A stretch of 36,574 nucleotides of DNA from an uncultured Bacillota bacterium (GTDB taxonomy: Bacteria > Bacillota_I > Bacilli_A > Culicoidibacterales > ZOR0006), in NCBI GenBank assembly GCA_945956935.1, contig CAMFJD010000017.1, positions 1 to 36,574 of the forward strand. Direction: 5' to 3'. The translations under genes and the position numbers were made by a program. This document shows, piece after piece, positions 25,167 to 32,221 of this stretch. The notes under the pieces were generated by a model. The model made no database searches. It had not been told where the DNA came from and was given only the letters and a program-made list of their open reading frames with translations. Position 1 is the first letter of the stretch. Each line of letters starts with the position of its first letter.

Positions 25167-25787
25167 ATGCAAATTATGCAATCAAAACCATTTCAAATTC
25201 AAGACGAACAAGTAGCATTTTTTTCTATTTTCTGGGATGCTGCATTTTACAATGTTCAATCTGGAATGTATCGTTTTTATAAAGTAATCGGTACAAAACA
25301 TGAATTTATTTTTTTTATGCAAGAAAATGTATTTAATGAAATGACATTTTCCGAAACAGAAGATGGGGGAATTTTCTTCAGTAATGCAACTGGTGTGAGT
25401 TCATATGCATTTGAAAAAACGTTGAATTATGATGGTGAAGCACAGAAAGCGCCCTATTTAGCTCATTCGATTTTTTATGAACAACGACCAGATTTAGTTC
25501 AATATGCTCAATTAGTACATTTTATGCCAATCAAAAATGGAATTGAGTTTGATTTTTATAACCATGATTTTATCGAACAATATGCATTGAAAACAGAATT
25601 TTTCATTCATCATCATGAGAGTGAAGGCTTGAAAACATACGAAACTCAATCGTATATCTTCACTGATCTTGGTGAAGGAACGGTAGGATTTGGTTATGTT
25701 GGTGGAGTAAATAAAGAATTGAATGATCACTTTGAACAACGTGTAAATAATATTGCTCATTTGTTTCATCAGGAGGAAGCTAAATGA
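25167..25787 (+). CDS. Unknown protein, first gene of the primase operon
   Basis: A 206-residue soluble protein, aromatic-rich (many Phe and Tyr), with a HHHES segment near residue 150. No recognised domain, no signal peptide or membrane helix. Its stop overlaps the start of the primase gene by 4 bp (ATGA), so the two are translationally coupled and may act together, for instance at the replication origin or in the recipient. The start ATG at 25167 follows GGGAGGA by 6 bp. It lacks the FC-x-V-T tail. Confidence 0.7.
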   Translation: MQIMQSKPFQIQDEQVAFFSIFWDAAFYNVQSGMYRFYKVIGTKHEFIFFMQENVFNEMTFSETEDGGIFFSNATGVSSYAFEKTLNYDGEAQKAPYLAHSIFYEQRPDLVQYAQLVHFMPIKNGIEFDFYNHDFIEQYALKTEFFIHHHESEGLKTYETQSYIFTDLGEGTVGFGYVGGVNKELNDHFEQRVNNIAHLFHQEEAK

Positions 25788-27370
25788 AAGTGAAGCTAAA
25801 GCGTACAACGGAAAAACACTTTGATGATAATGGTGAATTAAATTCAGTTGTCCATCATTTTTCTTTAAATGATACGGTGGAATTTTATTTATATCAAACT
25901 AAAGAGGGATTAGATATCCCTCGAACAAAAGGTAATCAAGGTATCTATCAGTTTTTAGATACTGATTTTAAATTACATATTGTTAATATGATCCGTTCAA
26001 ATGAATCAGAAAGTGAATTTGATGTCCAATCAGATCAGATATTTGCCGATTTTAAACCATATAAAACTCATGCATATGTTGAAGCGACTGGTAATTTGAA
26101 TTGCTATAATGTTTTGAAAATCGCAGATGCTGCAATTTTAAGAAATAAAGATAGCAAGTTATATCTTCAATTTCCTAAAGATGAGAAGAAAGAATTTAAG
26201 ACTGATAAACAATATAGTTTTCAATTTACCTCACCATATGATGCGAAAAAAACGATCAATCACTATATGATGCAACAAATTGATAAATGTGTAGATATGA
26301 AATGTTTGGCAGAAAACTATGTTGTTCTGAAGAAAACTGGAACAAGCTACTCTGGAATTTCACCATTTCGCTCTGAACGCACTCCAAGCTTTCATGTTTT
26401 TCCAAAAACAAATACATGGTATGACTTTGGAACGAATGAAGGAGGAAACGCTATTAATTTTTTACAGAAACAACATGATTATAATTTTTCAGAAGCACTG
26501 GAATGTTTGTATGCATGGTCAAAAGATGAAAAGTTTGAGCGGAAAGTTGAGTTAAATGTGGATGTTGAGAAGCGTAAATATGGGGAAGAAGCAATAAAAA
26601 AAGTACTTCAGTTTTATCAAGATATAACAACTTTAACAACAAGTACAGATTCAAATGCTGCAATTCAATATATGAAAAAGCGAAATATCTCAAAAGAAAC
26701 ATGCAATGATTTTAACTTATCACTTGTAGATCCATCAATTGCCCCTAAAGTTTATTCAACAACAGGTGATGTTATTGGTAAATTTTTAGAAGCAGGCATT
26801 CTATTTAGAAAAGAAGATACATCTTTATGGTTTAAAATGGAGGGACGTGTTGGGATTCCAATTCATAATCCAAAAGGTGAAATTGTTGGCTATAATGGAC
26901 GACAGATAAAAGAAAATAAGCATTCACCTAAATACTTACTCTCGAGTAATTCAGTTGTTTTTAAAAAATCAGACGTATTGTTTAATTATCATCGTGCTGA
27001 AATTGAAGCGAAAAATAAAAATTGTTTGATTGTTACTGAAGGGGTATTTGATGTTATGAGATGCCACGAAGTAGGTATTAAAAATTCAGTATCATTGCTG
27101 GGAAGTTCAGTAAGTGATACCCATATAAAATTATTTAAAGAGTTAAACGTACCAATTGTTCTGTCTTTAGATAATGATGTTGCTGGAAAAAAAGCAACAG
27201 AAGTTATTTCAAAACGATTAGAAGATGAACAAATTGATTTTGTAATTCATAATTTTGAATCTGGAAAAGATCTAGATGAAGCATTACAACACAATCATGA
27301 AAGTAATAAATTAATTGCAAAAATAAAAGAATTTGAGGATGTTAAATCAATAGCAATCCAAGAACGATAG
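25784..27370 (+). CDS. DnaG-like primase with degenerate zinc-binding domain
   Basis: A 528-residue protein. An N-terminal extension of about 155 residues is unfamiliar. A CHC2-type domain follows (about 165-250: SGISPFRSERTPSFHVFPK...WYDFGTNEGGNAINFL), but the zinc cysteines and histidine of DnaG (CPFH, CFGCG) are replaced, so zinc is probably not bound. Then come a DnaG-type catalytic core and the TOPRIM domain with E419 (VTEGVFDVMR) and D463/D465 (SLDNDVAG), which coordinate magnesium. It would make RNA primers for plasmid replication or for the transferred strand in the recipient. The C terminus EDVKSIAIQER resembles the second half of the shared tail (EDVKSFNQNQER in the 606-residue protein) but has no FC-x-V-T part. 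No helicase domain follows. Confidence 0.88.
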   Translation: MKVKLKRTTEKHFDDNGELNSVVHHFSLNDTVEFYLYQTKEGLDIPRTKGNQGIYQFLDTDFKLHIVNMIRSNESESEFDVQSDQIFADFKPYKTHAYVEATGNLNCYNVLKIADAAILRNKDSKLYLQFPKDEKKEFKTDKQYSFQFTSPYDAKKTINHYMMQQIDKCVDMKCLAENYVVLKKTGTSYSGISPFRSERTPSFHVFPKTNTWYDFGTNEGGNAINFLQKQHDYNFSEALECLYAWSKDEKFERKVELNVDVEKRKYGEEAIKKVLQFYQDITTLTTSTDSNAAIQYMKKRNISKETCNDFNLSLVDPSIAPKVYSTTGDVIGKFLEAGILFRKEDTSLWFKMEGRVGIPIHNPKGEIVGYNGRQIKENKHSPKYLLSSNSVVFKKSDVLFNYHRAEIEAKNKNCLIVTEGVFDVMRCHEVGIKNSVSLLGSSVSDTHIKLFKELNVPIVLSLDNDVAGKKATEVISKRLEDEQIDFVIHNFESGKDLDEALQHNHESNKLIAKIKEFEDVKSIAIQER

Positions 27371-27379
27371 GAGAAAAAT

Positions 27380-27682
27380 ATGAGCTTAGTAAAAATTATC
27401 ACAACAAAAAAAGGCGATACAATCGCAAAAATTACATTAGATGAACGTGATGTTCAATTATTATCCTTTGCATCTGAACAAAAAAATATGTCTATTGAAG
27501 AAATGTTGACAACTATTTTAAGTGAAAATATTGATCCAATTGAAGTAGAGTTCCAAAGTTTCTTACTGGATTTCTATAAAAAAAACTCACTTGTTAAACA
27601 AAATGAAGAGAAAATTTCAGATGAAAAACAATCATCAACAGTTGAATCAAAGACAAAATCAGTGACTGAAGGACGTGAATAA
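27380..27682 (+). CDS. Small unknown protein downstream of the primase
   Basis: A 100-residue protein. The N-terminal 60 residues may form a ribbon-helix-helix-like fold (short beta stretch KIITTKKGDTIAKITLD, then two helices), and the rest is polar and disordered. The Shine-Dalgarno AGGAG lies 7 bp before the ATG, 9 bp after the primase stop. A DNA-binding accessory role is possible, but the motif is weak and I would not assert it. Confidence 0.65.
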   Translation: MSLVKIITTKKGDTIAKITLDERDVQLLSFASEQKNMSIEEMLTTILSENIDPIEVEFQSFLLDFYKKNSLVKQNEEKISDEKQSSTVESKTKSVTEGRE

Positions 27683-27683
27683 T

Positions 27684-27764
27684 ATGTTCCAAAAACAATT
27701 TTCATTCAAAACACCGATTAATTTGGAAGGAGAAAAATATGAGTCAAAGACAAATAAGTGCTAG
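27684..27764 (+). CDS. Possible 26-residue peptide or gene relic overlapping the next start
   Basis: ATG two bases after the preceding stop, with GAAGGA upstream, gives a 26-residue frame that runs 26 bp into the next gene in another frame. Its start MFQKQFSF resembles the start of the ribbon-helix-helix-like protein at 36256 (MTKQKQFSF), and the bases AAACAATTTTCATT are shared. It may be a relic of a duplicated N terminus or a coupling leader. Low confidence that it makes a functional product. Confidence 0.3.
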   Translation: MFQKQFSFKTPINLEGEKYESKTNKC

Positions 27765-28092
27765 ACTACCAGAACAATATACTTTAAAAATCCAAGCATT
27801 AATAAAAGAATTAAATTGTTCTAGTCAACGTGAACTGATAATGTTCTTGATTGATCATTACCAAAATAATAATCCATTAGAACTTCAAAAGCGTATAAAG
27901 GAATTAGAAACAGAGATTGAATTAGAGAAACGAGCAAAGGAATATTGGGTTTATGAGCAAAAAAAACAAACAGCAATGTTAAATCAAATGATGTATGGAT
28001 TTATGCCAGATAATGACTTTTCTGTATTTGGAGAACATCCATTTATAGAAAAATGGGAAAATCAGATGCGTAATGAGCGAAAAAAATTCTAA
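27739..28092 (+). CDS. Ribbon-helix-helix-like protein with coiled coil, next to the oriT-like region
   Basis: A 117-residue protein. Residues 1-45 (QRQISARLPEQYTLKIQALIKEL...QRELIMFLIDHY) fit a ribbon-helix-helix DNA-binding fold; residues 52-75 are a coiled coil; the C terminus GFMPDNDFSVFGEHPFIEKW is conserved in the paralogue at 36256. A strong Shine-Dalgarno (GGAAGGAG) precedes the ATG. It directly adjoins an array of GGTAGC repeats with an oriT-like end, so a role as a relaxosome accessory protein, or a replication or partition protein, is plausible. The family itself is not recognised. Confidence 0.75.
   Translation: MSQRQISARLPEQYTLKIQALIKELNCSSQRELIMFLIDHYQNNNPLELQKRIKELETEIELEKRAKEYWVYEQKKQTAMLNQMMYGFMPDNDFSVFGEHPFIEKWENQMRNERKKF
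27997..28051 (+). repeat. 55-bp exact repeat, copy 1 (copy 2 is the last 55 bp of the window)
   Basis: Bases 27997-28051 equal 36520-36574 exactly. Both encode the conserved C-terminal segment FMPDNDFSVFGEHPFIE of the two paralogous proteins. The perfect base identity, in contrast to the diverged N-terminal halves, suggests recent gene conversion or strong constraint. It also explains why the contig ends there. Confidence 0.93.
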
Positions 28093-28099
28093 AAATTTT

Positions 28100-28265
28100 G
28101 CTACCATGTCGCTACCAAAGTTGCTATCAATATGGTAGCAAAGGTAGCAACGTTGATAGCAAGGGTAGCATTATGCTACCAAGCAAAATATGTCAATAAA
28201 AACAAGGGTAAAAGTCGGCTCTGCTGACTTTTGAAAATACAAGTGGTAGCAAGTGTTGCTACCAC
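28100..28265. repeat. Array of ten GGTAGC/GCTACC units
   Basis: Units in both orientations: GCTACC at 28100, 28111, 28175 and 28258; GCTATC at 28123; GGTAGC at 28134, 28143, 28164 and 28245; GATAGC at 28155. The first eight lie within 81 bp, with steps of 9 to 12 bp. The last two form the arms of a perfect inverted repeat at 28243-28265. This is typical of protein-binding arrays at origins of transfer or replication. Confidence 0.9.
28210..28232. other. Imperfect hairpin within the oriT-like region
   Basis: Arms AAAAGTC / GACTTTT around a GC-rich centre GGCTCTGCT. It is not followed by a clear T run on either strand, so it is probably a structural element of the region rather than a terminator. 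Confidence 0.5.
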
Positions 28266-28310
28266 TTCCTTATCCTGTTTCACCCCTTCAAACTAGGGGT
28301 GAATAGGTGA
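28243..28310. other. Candidate origin of transfer (oriT) with nic-like sequence
   Basis: A perfect inverted repeat GTGGTAGCAA-GTG-TTGCTACCAC at 28243-28265 is followed by TTCCT and TATCCTG at 28271-28277. ATCCTG matches the core of the IncP/Ti-type nick sequence (ATCCTG, cut after the last G). A second hairpin CACCCCT / AGGGGTG follows at 28281-28301. Inverted repeat, short spacer and nic core in this order is the classical oriT layout. There is no relaxase gene in the window to confirm it, and the six-base match is short. Alternative: part of a replication origin. Confidence 0.45.
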
Positions 28311-28346
28311 AATCTATAAATTACCAACCGGTATTCTCAAAAAAAT

Positions 28347-28373
28347 AAAAAAAGCCGTATGTGGCTTTTTTTT
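28347..28373. terminator. Bidirectional terminator before the Sau3AI-type nuclease gene
   Basis: AAAAAAAGCC / GGCTTTTTTTT with loop GTATGT. It can end transcripts from the primase side and, on the other strand, those of the minus-strand nuclease gene, whose stop lies at 28375. Confidence 0.85.
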
Positions 28374-28374
28374 G

Positions 28375-29856
28375 TTAAATGAAATCAATTTTATCTAAAG
28401 CATCAACTAAAAAAGATCCTTTAATCCAAAACTGTTGTGGATATATTTGATAGCCATTTAAATTTAAAGGTTTAACAGTAGCATCACTACCAGTGCCTTT
28501 TAAAAAAACAATATAGTCTTTTGATTTAGGGAAATTAGTTTTTTCTTTGATAACTCCCGATTTATTTATTATAACGTCACCTGTTTTTTTATTATACACA
28601 GGTGATACTTTGAATTGTTTATTCCATACAAGATCACGAACATTATCCCATACTGGTTTAACATTTTTTTCAATAAAATCATCATCAAAGTTTATTCTTT
28701 TAAATCCTAAAAAGATATTTTCTTCCAAAGGTGAACCATTATATGCTTCTTGAAAAATCGAAAAAAGTAATGTTTGATTTGCAAAAAAATCATATAAGGT
28801 CGATTTTTCAAAACTAATATTTTCATTTAACCATTCAGAAAAATCAATTGTATCAAATTTAGTATCTTCAGTTCTGCCACCTGTTTTTGTAATTGTTAGA
28901 GTTTTTGGTATTGTCCCAATTTTCGAAAAAGTATCAATGTTTCTTAGCTTTTCGGATTTAACACCAAAAACGGAAGTGAGAATTTTTTCCGCAATTGATT
29001 TGGAAACTTTACCATCTTTATTTTTTTTAATATCTAAATCAAGTTCGCTAGCGAGTTGTTTAATAGATTTGCCTTTATGTTTTTTTGTAAATGCATTCAA
29101 GATTGTATCTAATTCTTTATAACTAGAAAATGTATTTCCAGCTTTCAACAATTGAAAATCTTTTCCTAAATGCTCTTGGGCTATGGTATTGACAACATGT
29201 CTCTTCAAACGAAATCTTGGAGGATTTGGATATTTTGGAGCTGTATCTAAATAAAGCATCTGTTCTCGCAATTTAGAAATTTTAGGATATTCAGTATTGA
29301 TATTTTTATTGTTTTTTTGTACATCTTCAATAAAATCACGTACAATGTGCCAGTCATTTTTCAAAATAGAAATATCTTCATCACTAAATTTATGGAACTG
29401 GTAGCCTTGAATAGGGAATTTCGCATATTCTGATGCAGGAACGGTATGATCTGAATCATAGAGATAATAGACAAGAAGCATATTCTCAAGTTTATGCCAT
29501 AATGTAGAATTATAAAAAGATTCTAGTATGATTTTATTTGGACTAACTGCAGTAACGCTCATAGGTTCTTTAGCTTCAAAAGTATGTTTTTTGTTTCGAG
29601 TATGCTTTAAACCAGTTGTTTTTAATTCTGTAGCAATACCATCAACAAGCAAATCGGCTTCTTGTTTATTATCTGCAGGGTAACCTAATACAGATTGTTC
29701 AATGACATCTCCAGCTATTCCAGTAATTTTTGGGTTAGTTAAAGTCTTATCAAAGACGTTATTTACATCTATTTCTCCTAATGTATGTCCGATGATTTCA
29801 TCGAATATTGTTATTAATTTTTCTTTTTCAAATTTATGTTGAGCCAATTTTGCCAC
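28375..29856 (-). CDS. Sau3AI/MutH-type restriction endonuclease
   Basis: A 493-residue protein close in length to Sau3AI (489). The N-terminal half holds the MutH-like nuclease core: an E/D followed by D-x...ELK (EADLLVDGIATELKTTGL, about residues 66-83), the catalytic D, E and K of the family. The C-terminal half is the second, non-catalytic MutH-like domain that binds an extra site in Sau3AI (DWHIVRDFIED, LKNDW and the ending QFWIKGSFLVD match the Sau3AI pattern). Sau3AI cuts before GATC. The GTG at 29856 overlaps its own ribosome site AAGGAAG; the TTG at 29847 has better spacing and may be the true start. It is divergent from the cytosine methyltransferase gene. Confidence 0.92.
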   Translation of the reverse strand: MAKLAQHKFEKEKLITIFDEIIGHTLGEIDVNNVFDKTLTNPKITGIAGDVIEQSVLGYPADNKQEADLLVDGIATELKTTGLKHTRNKKHTFEAKEPMSVTAVSPNKIILESFYNSTLWHKLENMLLVYYLYDSDHTVPASEYAKFPIQGYQFHKFSDEDISILKNDWHIVRDFIEDVQKNNKNINTEYPKISKLREQMLYLDTAPKYPNPPRFRLKRHVVNTIAQEHLGKDFQLLKAGNTFSSYKELDTILNAFTKKHKGKSIKQLASELDLDIKKNKDGKVSKSIAEKILTSVFGVKSEKLRNIDTFSKIGTIPKTLTITKTGGRTEDTKFDTIDFSEWLNENISFEKSTLYDFFANQTLLFSIFQEAYNGSPLEENIFLGFKRINFDDDFIEKNVKPVWDNVRDLVWNKQFKVSPVYNKKTGDVIINKSGVIKEKTNFPKSKDYIVFLKGTGSDATVKPLNLNGYQIYPQQFWIKGSFLVDALDKIDFI

Positions 29857-29991
29857 TTCCTTTTCTTTAGCTATGATATATTATAACAAGAATTAACTTG
29901 ATCTTTTAGCTAGATTAGTTTAATATATAACAATATGAACGGATATATATCTACGAATAAATCATAAATTTTAAAAATTGAGGAATAAGAA
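29857..29991. promoter_or_regulatory. Divergent promoter region of the Sau3AI-type R-M genes
   Basis: An AT-rich gap of 135 bp between the divergent nuclease and methyltransferase genes, with several TATAAT-like stretches on both strands. I could not fix single promoters. No TGGAA repeats are present, so the module appears to have its own control. Confidence 0.5.
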
Positions 29992-31323
29992 ATGGCTACA
30001 TATAAAGTATTTTCAATGTTTGACGGTGTTGGTGGTTTTATTGTAGGACTAGACAATGCCAATAATAGTATAAATCATAAAATATTTGAAACAGTATGTT
30101 CAAATCAATTTGAACCGAGCAGAAAATCACAAGATGCATATGAAGTAGGTCTGTATAATTATCCAAATATGGAGCATAGCAATACGGACATTCTCCAAGT
30201 AGAAAATCAATTTTTTGATAACTTAAAAGAAAAAAACGTAAATATGATTGTAGGTGGGTTTCCTTGTCAGGATTATTCCGTTGCAAGGAGCAAAAAGCAC
30301 GAATTAGGTATAGAAGGGAAGAAAGGTGTGCTTTTTTGGGAAATCATTCGCGCAGTAAATCATATTCAACCAGACTATCTAATCTTAGAAAATGTAGATA
30401 GATTGTTGAAATCACCATCTAGTCAACGTGGACGGGACTTTGCGATCATGCTAGGAGCATTTAATCAATTAGGCTATTCTGTTGAATGGCGGGTGATTAA
30501 TGCTGCAGATTATGGCTGTTCTCAAAAGAGAAGACGTGTATTTTTCTTTGTTTATCGAAATGACACAGAATTTTCTAAACAAATAGAAAAAAAATGGGAT
30601 AAAGAAAATACAGATAATTATATTTTCGAAGCTGGCTTGTTTGCAAGACAATTTCCAGTTGAGAATATAGCGTATAAAAATCGGAAATATTCAGATACAC
30701 TTTCAAAATACGATTCTAATTCAGAAGAGTATATTATTGATATTTCTGACAATTTTACTGGCACAATTTGGAATACAGGTATAATGCGAAATGGACAGTA
30801 TTTTACAATAGATACACAGCCTATTAAAGAACAGCCTAAAACTCTAGGAGATGTCGTAGAAGAAGCGAAGCAATACTTTATTGCAAAATATGGGGCAGAA
30901 GAATATAAAAAATACATTGAATCGTATATTGTTGATGAGGAGAAAGTATCAAAATTCAAATATCTTCGGGGATCAAAAAAAATTGAACGTATAACAGCTG
31001 ATGGGCATAAATGGATTTATTCAGAAGGTGGAATGAGTGAAGTTGATGAATTGACTATACCAGCACGAACAATGCTTACTAGTGAAGGTTCAGTTAATAG
31101 ATCAACGCACTTTCTCAAATATGGAGAACAATTTAGACTGCTTACACCGATTGAAGCGGAATTACTACAAGATTTCCCACCTGATTGGACAAAATACAAA
31201 ATAACAGCTGATGGATCTAAAAAAGAAGTATCTGATCGAATGAGAATGTTTTTTATGGGAAATGCATTAGTTACAAAAATTGTTGAGAGAATTGGTATAG
31301 AACTATCAAAAATGGATAGTTAA
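29992..31323 (+). CDS. C5-cytosine DNA methyltransferase of the Sau3AI-type system
   Basis: A 443-residue cytosine-C5 methyltransferase. Motif I FDGVGGFIVGLD (9-20), motif IV GGFPCQDYSVA with the catalytic C92, motif VI ENVDR, motif VIII QKRRRVFF, and motif X GNALV near the C terminus are all present and in order. M.Sau3AI methylates the C of GATC. By its pairing with a Sau3AI/MutH-type nuclease this enzyme probably does the same. The Shine-Dalgarno GAGGAAT precedes the ATG, and an 80-residue gene follows 21 bp later. The methyltransferase call is firm; the specificity is inferred from the neighbour. Confidence 0.95.
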   Translation: MATYKVFSMFDGVGGFIVGLDNANNSINHKIFETVCSNQFEPSRKSQDAYEVGLYNYPNMEHSNTDILQVENQFFDNLKEKNVNMIVGGFPCQDYSVARSKKHELGIEGKKGVLFWEIIRAVNHIQPDYLILENVDRLLKSPSSQRGRDFAIMLGAFNQLGYSVEWRVINAADYGCSQKRRRVFFFVYRNDTEFSKQIEKKWDKENTDNYIFEAGLFARQFPVENIAYKNRKYSDTLSKYDSNSEEYIIDISDNFTGTIWNTGIMRNGQYFTIDTQPIKEQPKTLGDVVEEAKQYFIAKYGAEEYKKYIESYIVDEEKVSKFKYLRGSKKIERITADGHKWIYSEGGMSEVDELTIPARTMLTSEGSVNRSTHFLKYGEQFRLLTPIEAELLQDFPPDWTKYKITADGSKKEVSDRMRMFFMGNALVTKIVERIGIELSKMDS

Positions 31324-31344
31324 GTATCGGTAGAAGGTTCTATT

Positions 31345-31587
31345 ATGAATAAGACTAATAATTTTTTCCGATTTGAATTATATAGAATAGATATTTTTGG
31401 CAAAAAAAGTCTAATTACTACAAATGGTTCGGTTGCTGGAATCACAAACGCACTAAATAAAATGCAGTTGCTGACACCAGTAGAACTTATAGATTTATTT
31501 GTGAACAGATCTATCGAGTCTGGAGTATGCCGAATACGTCTAGGAACAGATGAATACGAGTTAAAGTTTTCTTCTTTAGATAAATAA
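31345..31587 (+). CDS. Small protein linked to the Sau3AI-type methyltransferase, unknown
   Basis: An 80-residue soluble protein with beta-rich ends (FRFELYRIDIFGKK, CRIRLGTDEYELKF) and a helical centre. It follows the methyltransferase by 21 bp and ends before a strong terminator, so it is probably co-transcribed. It does not show a helix-turn-helix and so is not an obvious R-M control protein. The ribosome site (AGAAGG) is moderate. Confidence 0.6.
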   Translation: MNKTNNFFRFELYRIDIFGKKSLITTNGSVAGITNALNKMQLLTPVELIDLFVNRSIESGVCRIRLGTDEYELKFSSLDK

Positions 31588-31639
31588 AAAACGAACCAAA
31601 AAATGATCTGGTTTACATAAGGAGTATTATCGGAACAGA

Positions 31640-31680
31640 AAAAAAGAGCTTCGCAGGCAATGCTGCAAAGCTCTTTTTTT
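31640..31680. terminator. Strong bidirectional terminator after the Sau3AI-type module
   Basis: AAAAAAAGAGCTT-GCAG / CTGC-AAGCTCTTTTTTT, nearly perfect, with A and T runs on both sides. It separates the R-M module from the non-coding region. Confidence 0.92.
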
Positions 31681-31682
31681 GA

Positions 31683-31799
31683 TGCTGATGTATCTTTTTT
31701 AGGAACGCCTACAGGTCAGAACCAAGTAATAAAATCCTCTTTACAGATCGTTATCCCAATTGATAACGCAAGTGATGGGGGGTATACCCGACATCAGCA
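31683..31799. other. 117-bp element closed by a 9-bp inverted repeat
   Basis: TGCTGATGT at 31683-31691 and ACATCAGCA at 31791-31799 are perfect complements and enclose a 117-bp segment with an inner hairpin CGTTATC / GATAACG (31749-31768) and a GGGTATACCC palindrome (31781-31790). No open frame. It could be a small structured RNA or a fold-back DNA element such as an origin. I do not recognise it. Confidence 0.5.
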
Positions 31800-31850
31800 G
31801 TGAAGATAGTATAGTACAAATATTATGTATTTTCAATGTTTTTCTGCTAA

Positions 31851-31905
31851 TGGAACAAAAATGGAACAAAAATGGAACACTCGCCCTAAAAATGAATGAT
31901 ATAAT
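31851..31905 (+). promoter_or_regulatory. TGGAA-repeat promoter, site 6 (non-coding region)
   Basis: Repeats at 31851, 31862 and 31873 (11-bp period), and a perfect -10 TATAAT at 31900, 27 bp after the last repeat start. Unlike the other sites it does not lead directly into a coding gene: downstream are the sense/antisense RNA pair and the large structured RNA. Confidence 0.8.
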
Positions 31906-31946
31906 TATATTTGATAGGAATTAAATCGCCAATATAATTCAAATTG

Positions 31947-31975
31947 TTGAAAAAAGAAAGAATATATACTATAAT
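31947..31975 (+). promoter_or_regulatory. Second plus-strand promoter in the non-coding region
   Basis: -35 TTGAAA at 31947-31952, 17-bp spacer, -10 TATAAT at 31970-31975. It is a near-consensus sigma-A promoter whose transcript would begin near 31982 and run to the terminator at 32178-32209, crossing the minus-strand RNA. Confidence 0.72.
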
Positions 31976-31991
31976 ATAAATTAACAAAACA

Positions 31992-32072
31992 AATAAAAAA
32001 AGCCACAAAGATTGTTTGACGACAATCCGTGTGGCACATTCAAACCGCTACCTCACTAGCGATTTGATTACA
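31992..32072 (-). ncRNA. Small minus-strand antisense RNA, about 80 nt
   Basis: On the minus strand a near-perfect promoter (TTGACA at 32102-32107, 17-bp spacer, TAAAAT at 32079-32084) leads into two stem-loops and a T run: CAAATCGCTA / TAGCGGTTTG, then GCCACACGGATTGT / ACAATCTTTGTGGC followed by seven T. A mismatch position of each stem becomes a G-U pair only in the minus-strand RNA, which supports this orientation. It overlaps the transcript from the promoter at 31947. This is the layout of a countertranscript that controls replication, or of a type I antitoxin. No toxin frame is visible, so the target is open. Confidence 0.7.
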
Positions 32073-32177
32073 TAAACTATTTTATGCGAAATACTTATAA
32101 ATGTCAATACTACTGATATGAACTATATCATATACGAAGTAAGACAAAGTATTCCATTGTAAAATAACATGTAATTA

Positions 32178-32209
32178 AACCAGTAGCGGAAAATGTTACT
32201 GGTTTTTTT
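32178..32209 (+). terminator. Plus-strand terminator before the large structured RNA
   Basis: Perfect stem AACCAGTA / TACTGGTT with an 11-base loop and a T run of seven. Confidence 0.85.
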
Positions 32210-32221
32210 ATTTGGAAGTTT

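Larger units (their letters stand above)
31982..32209 (+). ncRNA. Plus-strand transcript opposite the small antisense RNA
   Basis: Runs from the promoter at 31947-31975 (and possibly from TGGAA site 6) to the terminator at 32178-32209. It contains no frame longer than about 14 codons. It is fully complementary to the minus-strand RNA over about 80 nt. I take it as the non-coding target or partner of that RNA. Confidence 0.5.

Noticed and set aside
24962-25282. Plus-strand frame of 106 codons across TGGAA site 5
   Set aside because: It covers a terminator and a promoter and overlaps the well-supported gene at 25167 in another frame.
31900-32210. Fst-type (pAD1 par) toxin-antitoxin locus
   Set aside because: The small minus-strand RNA and convergent promoters look similar, but no frame of 25-35 codons with a hydrophobic helix exists on either strand, and the repeated AAATCGC motif is not arranged as complementary direct repeats.
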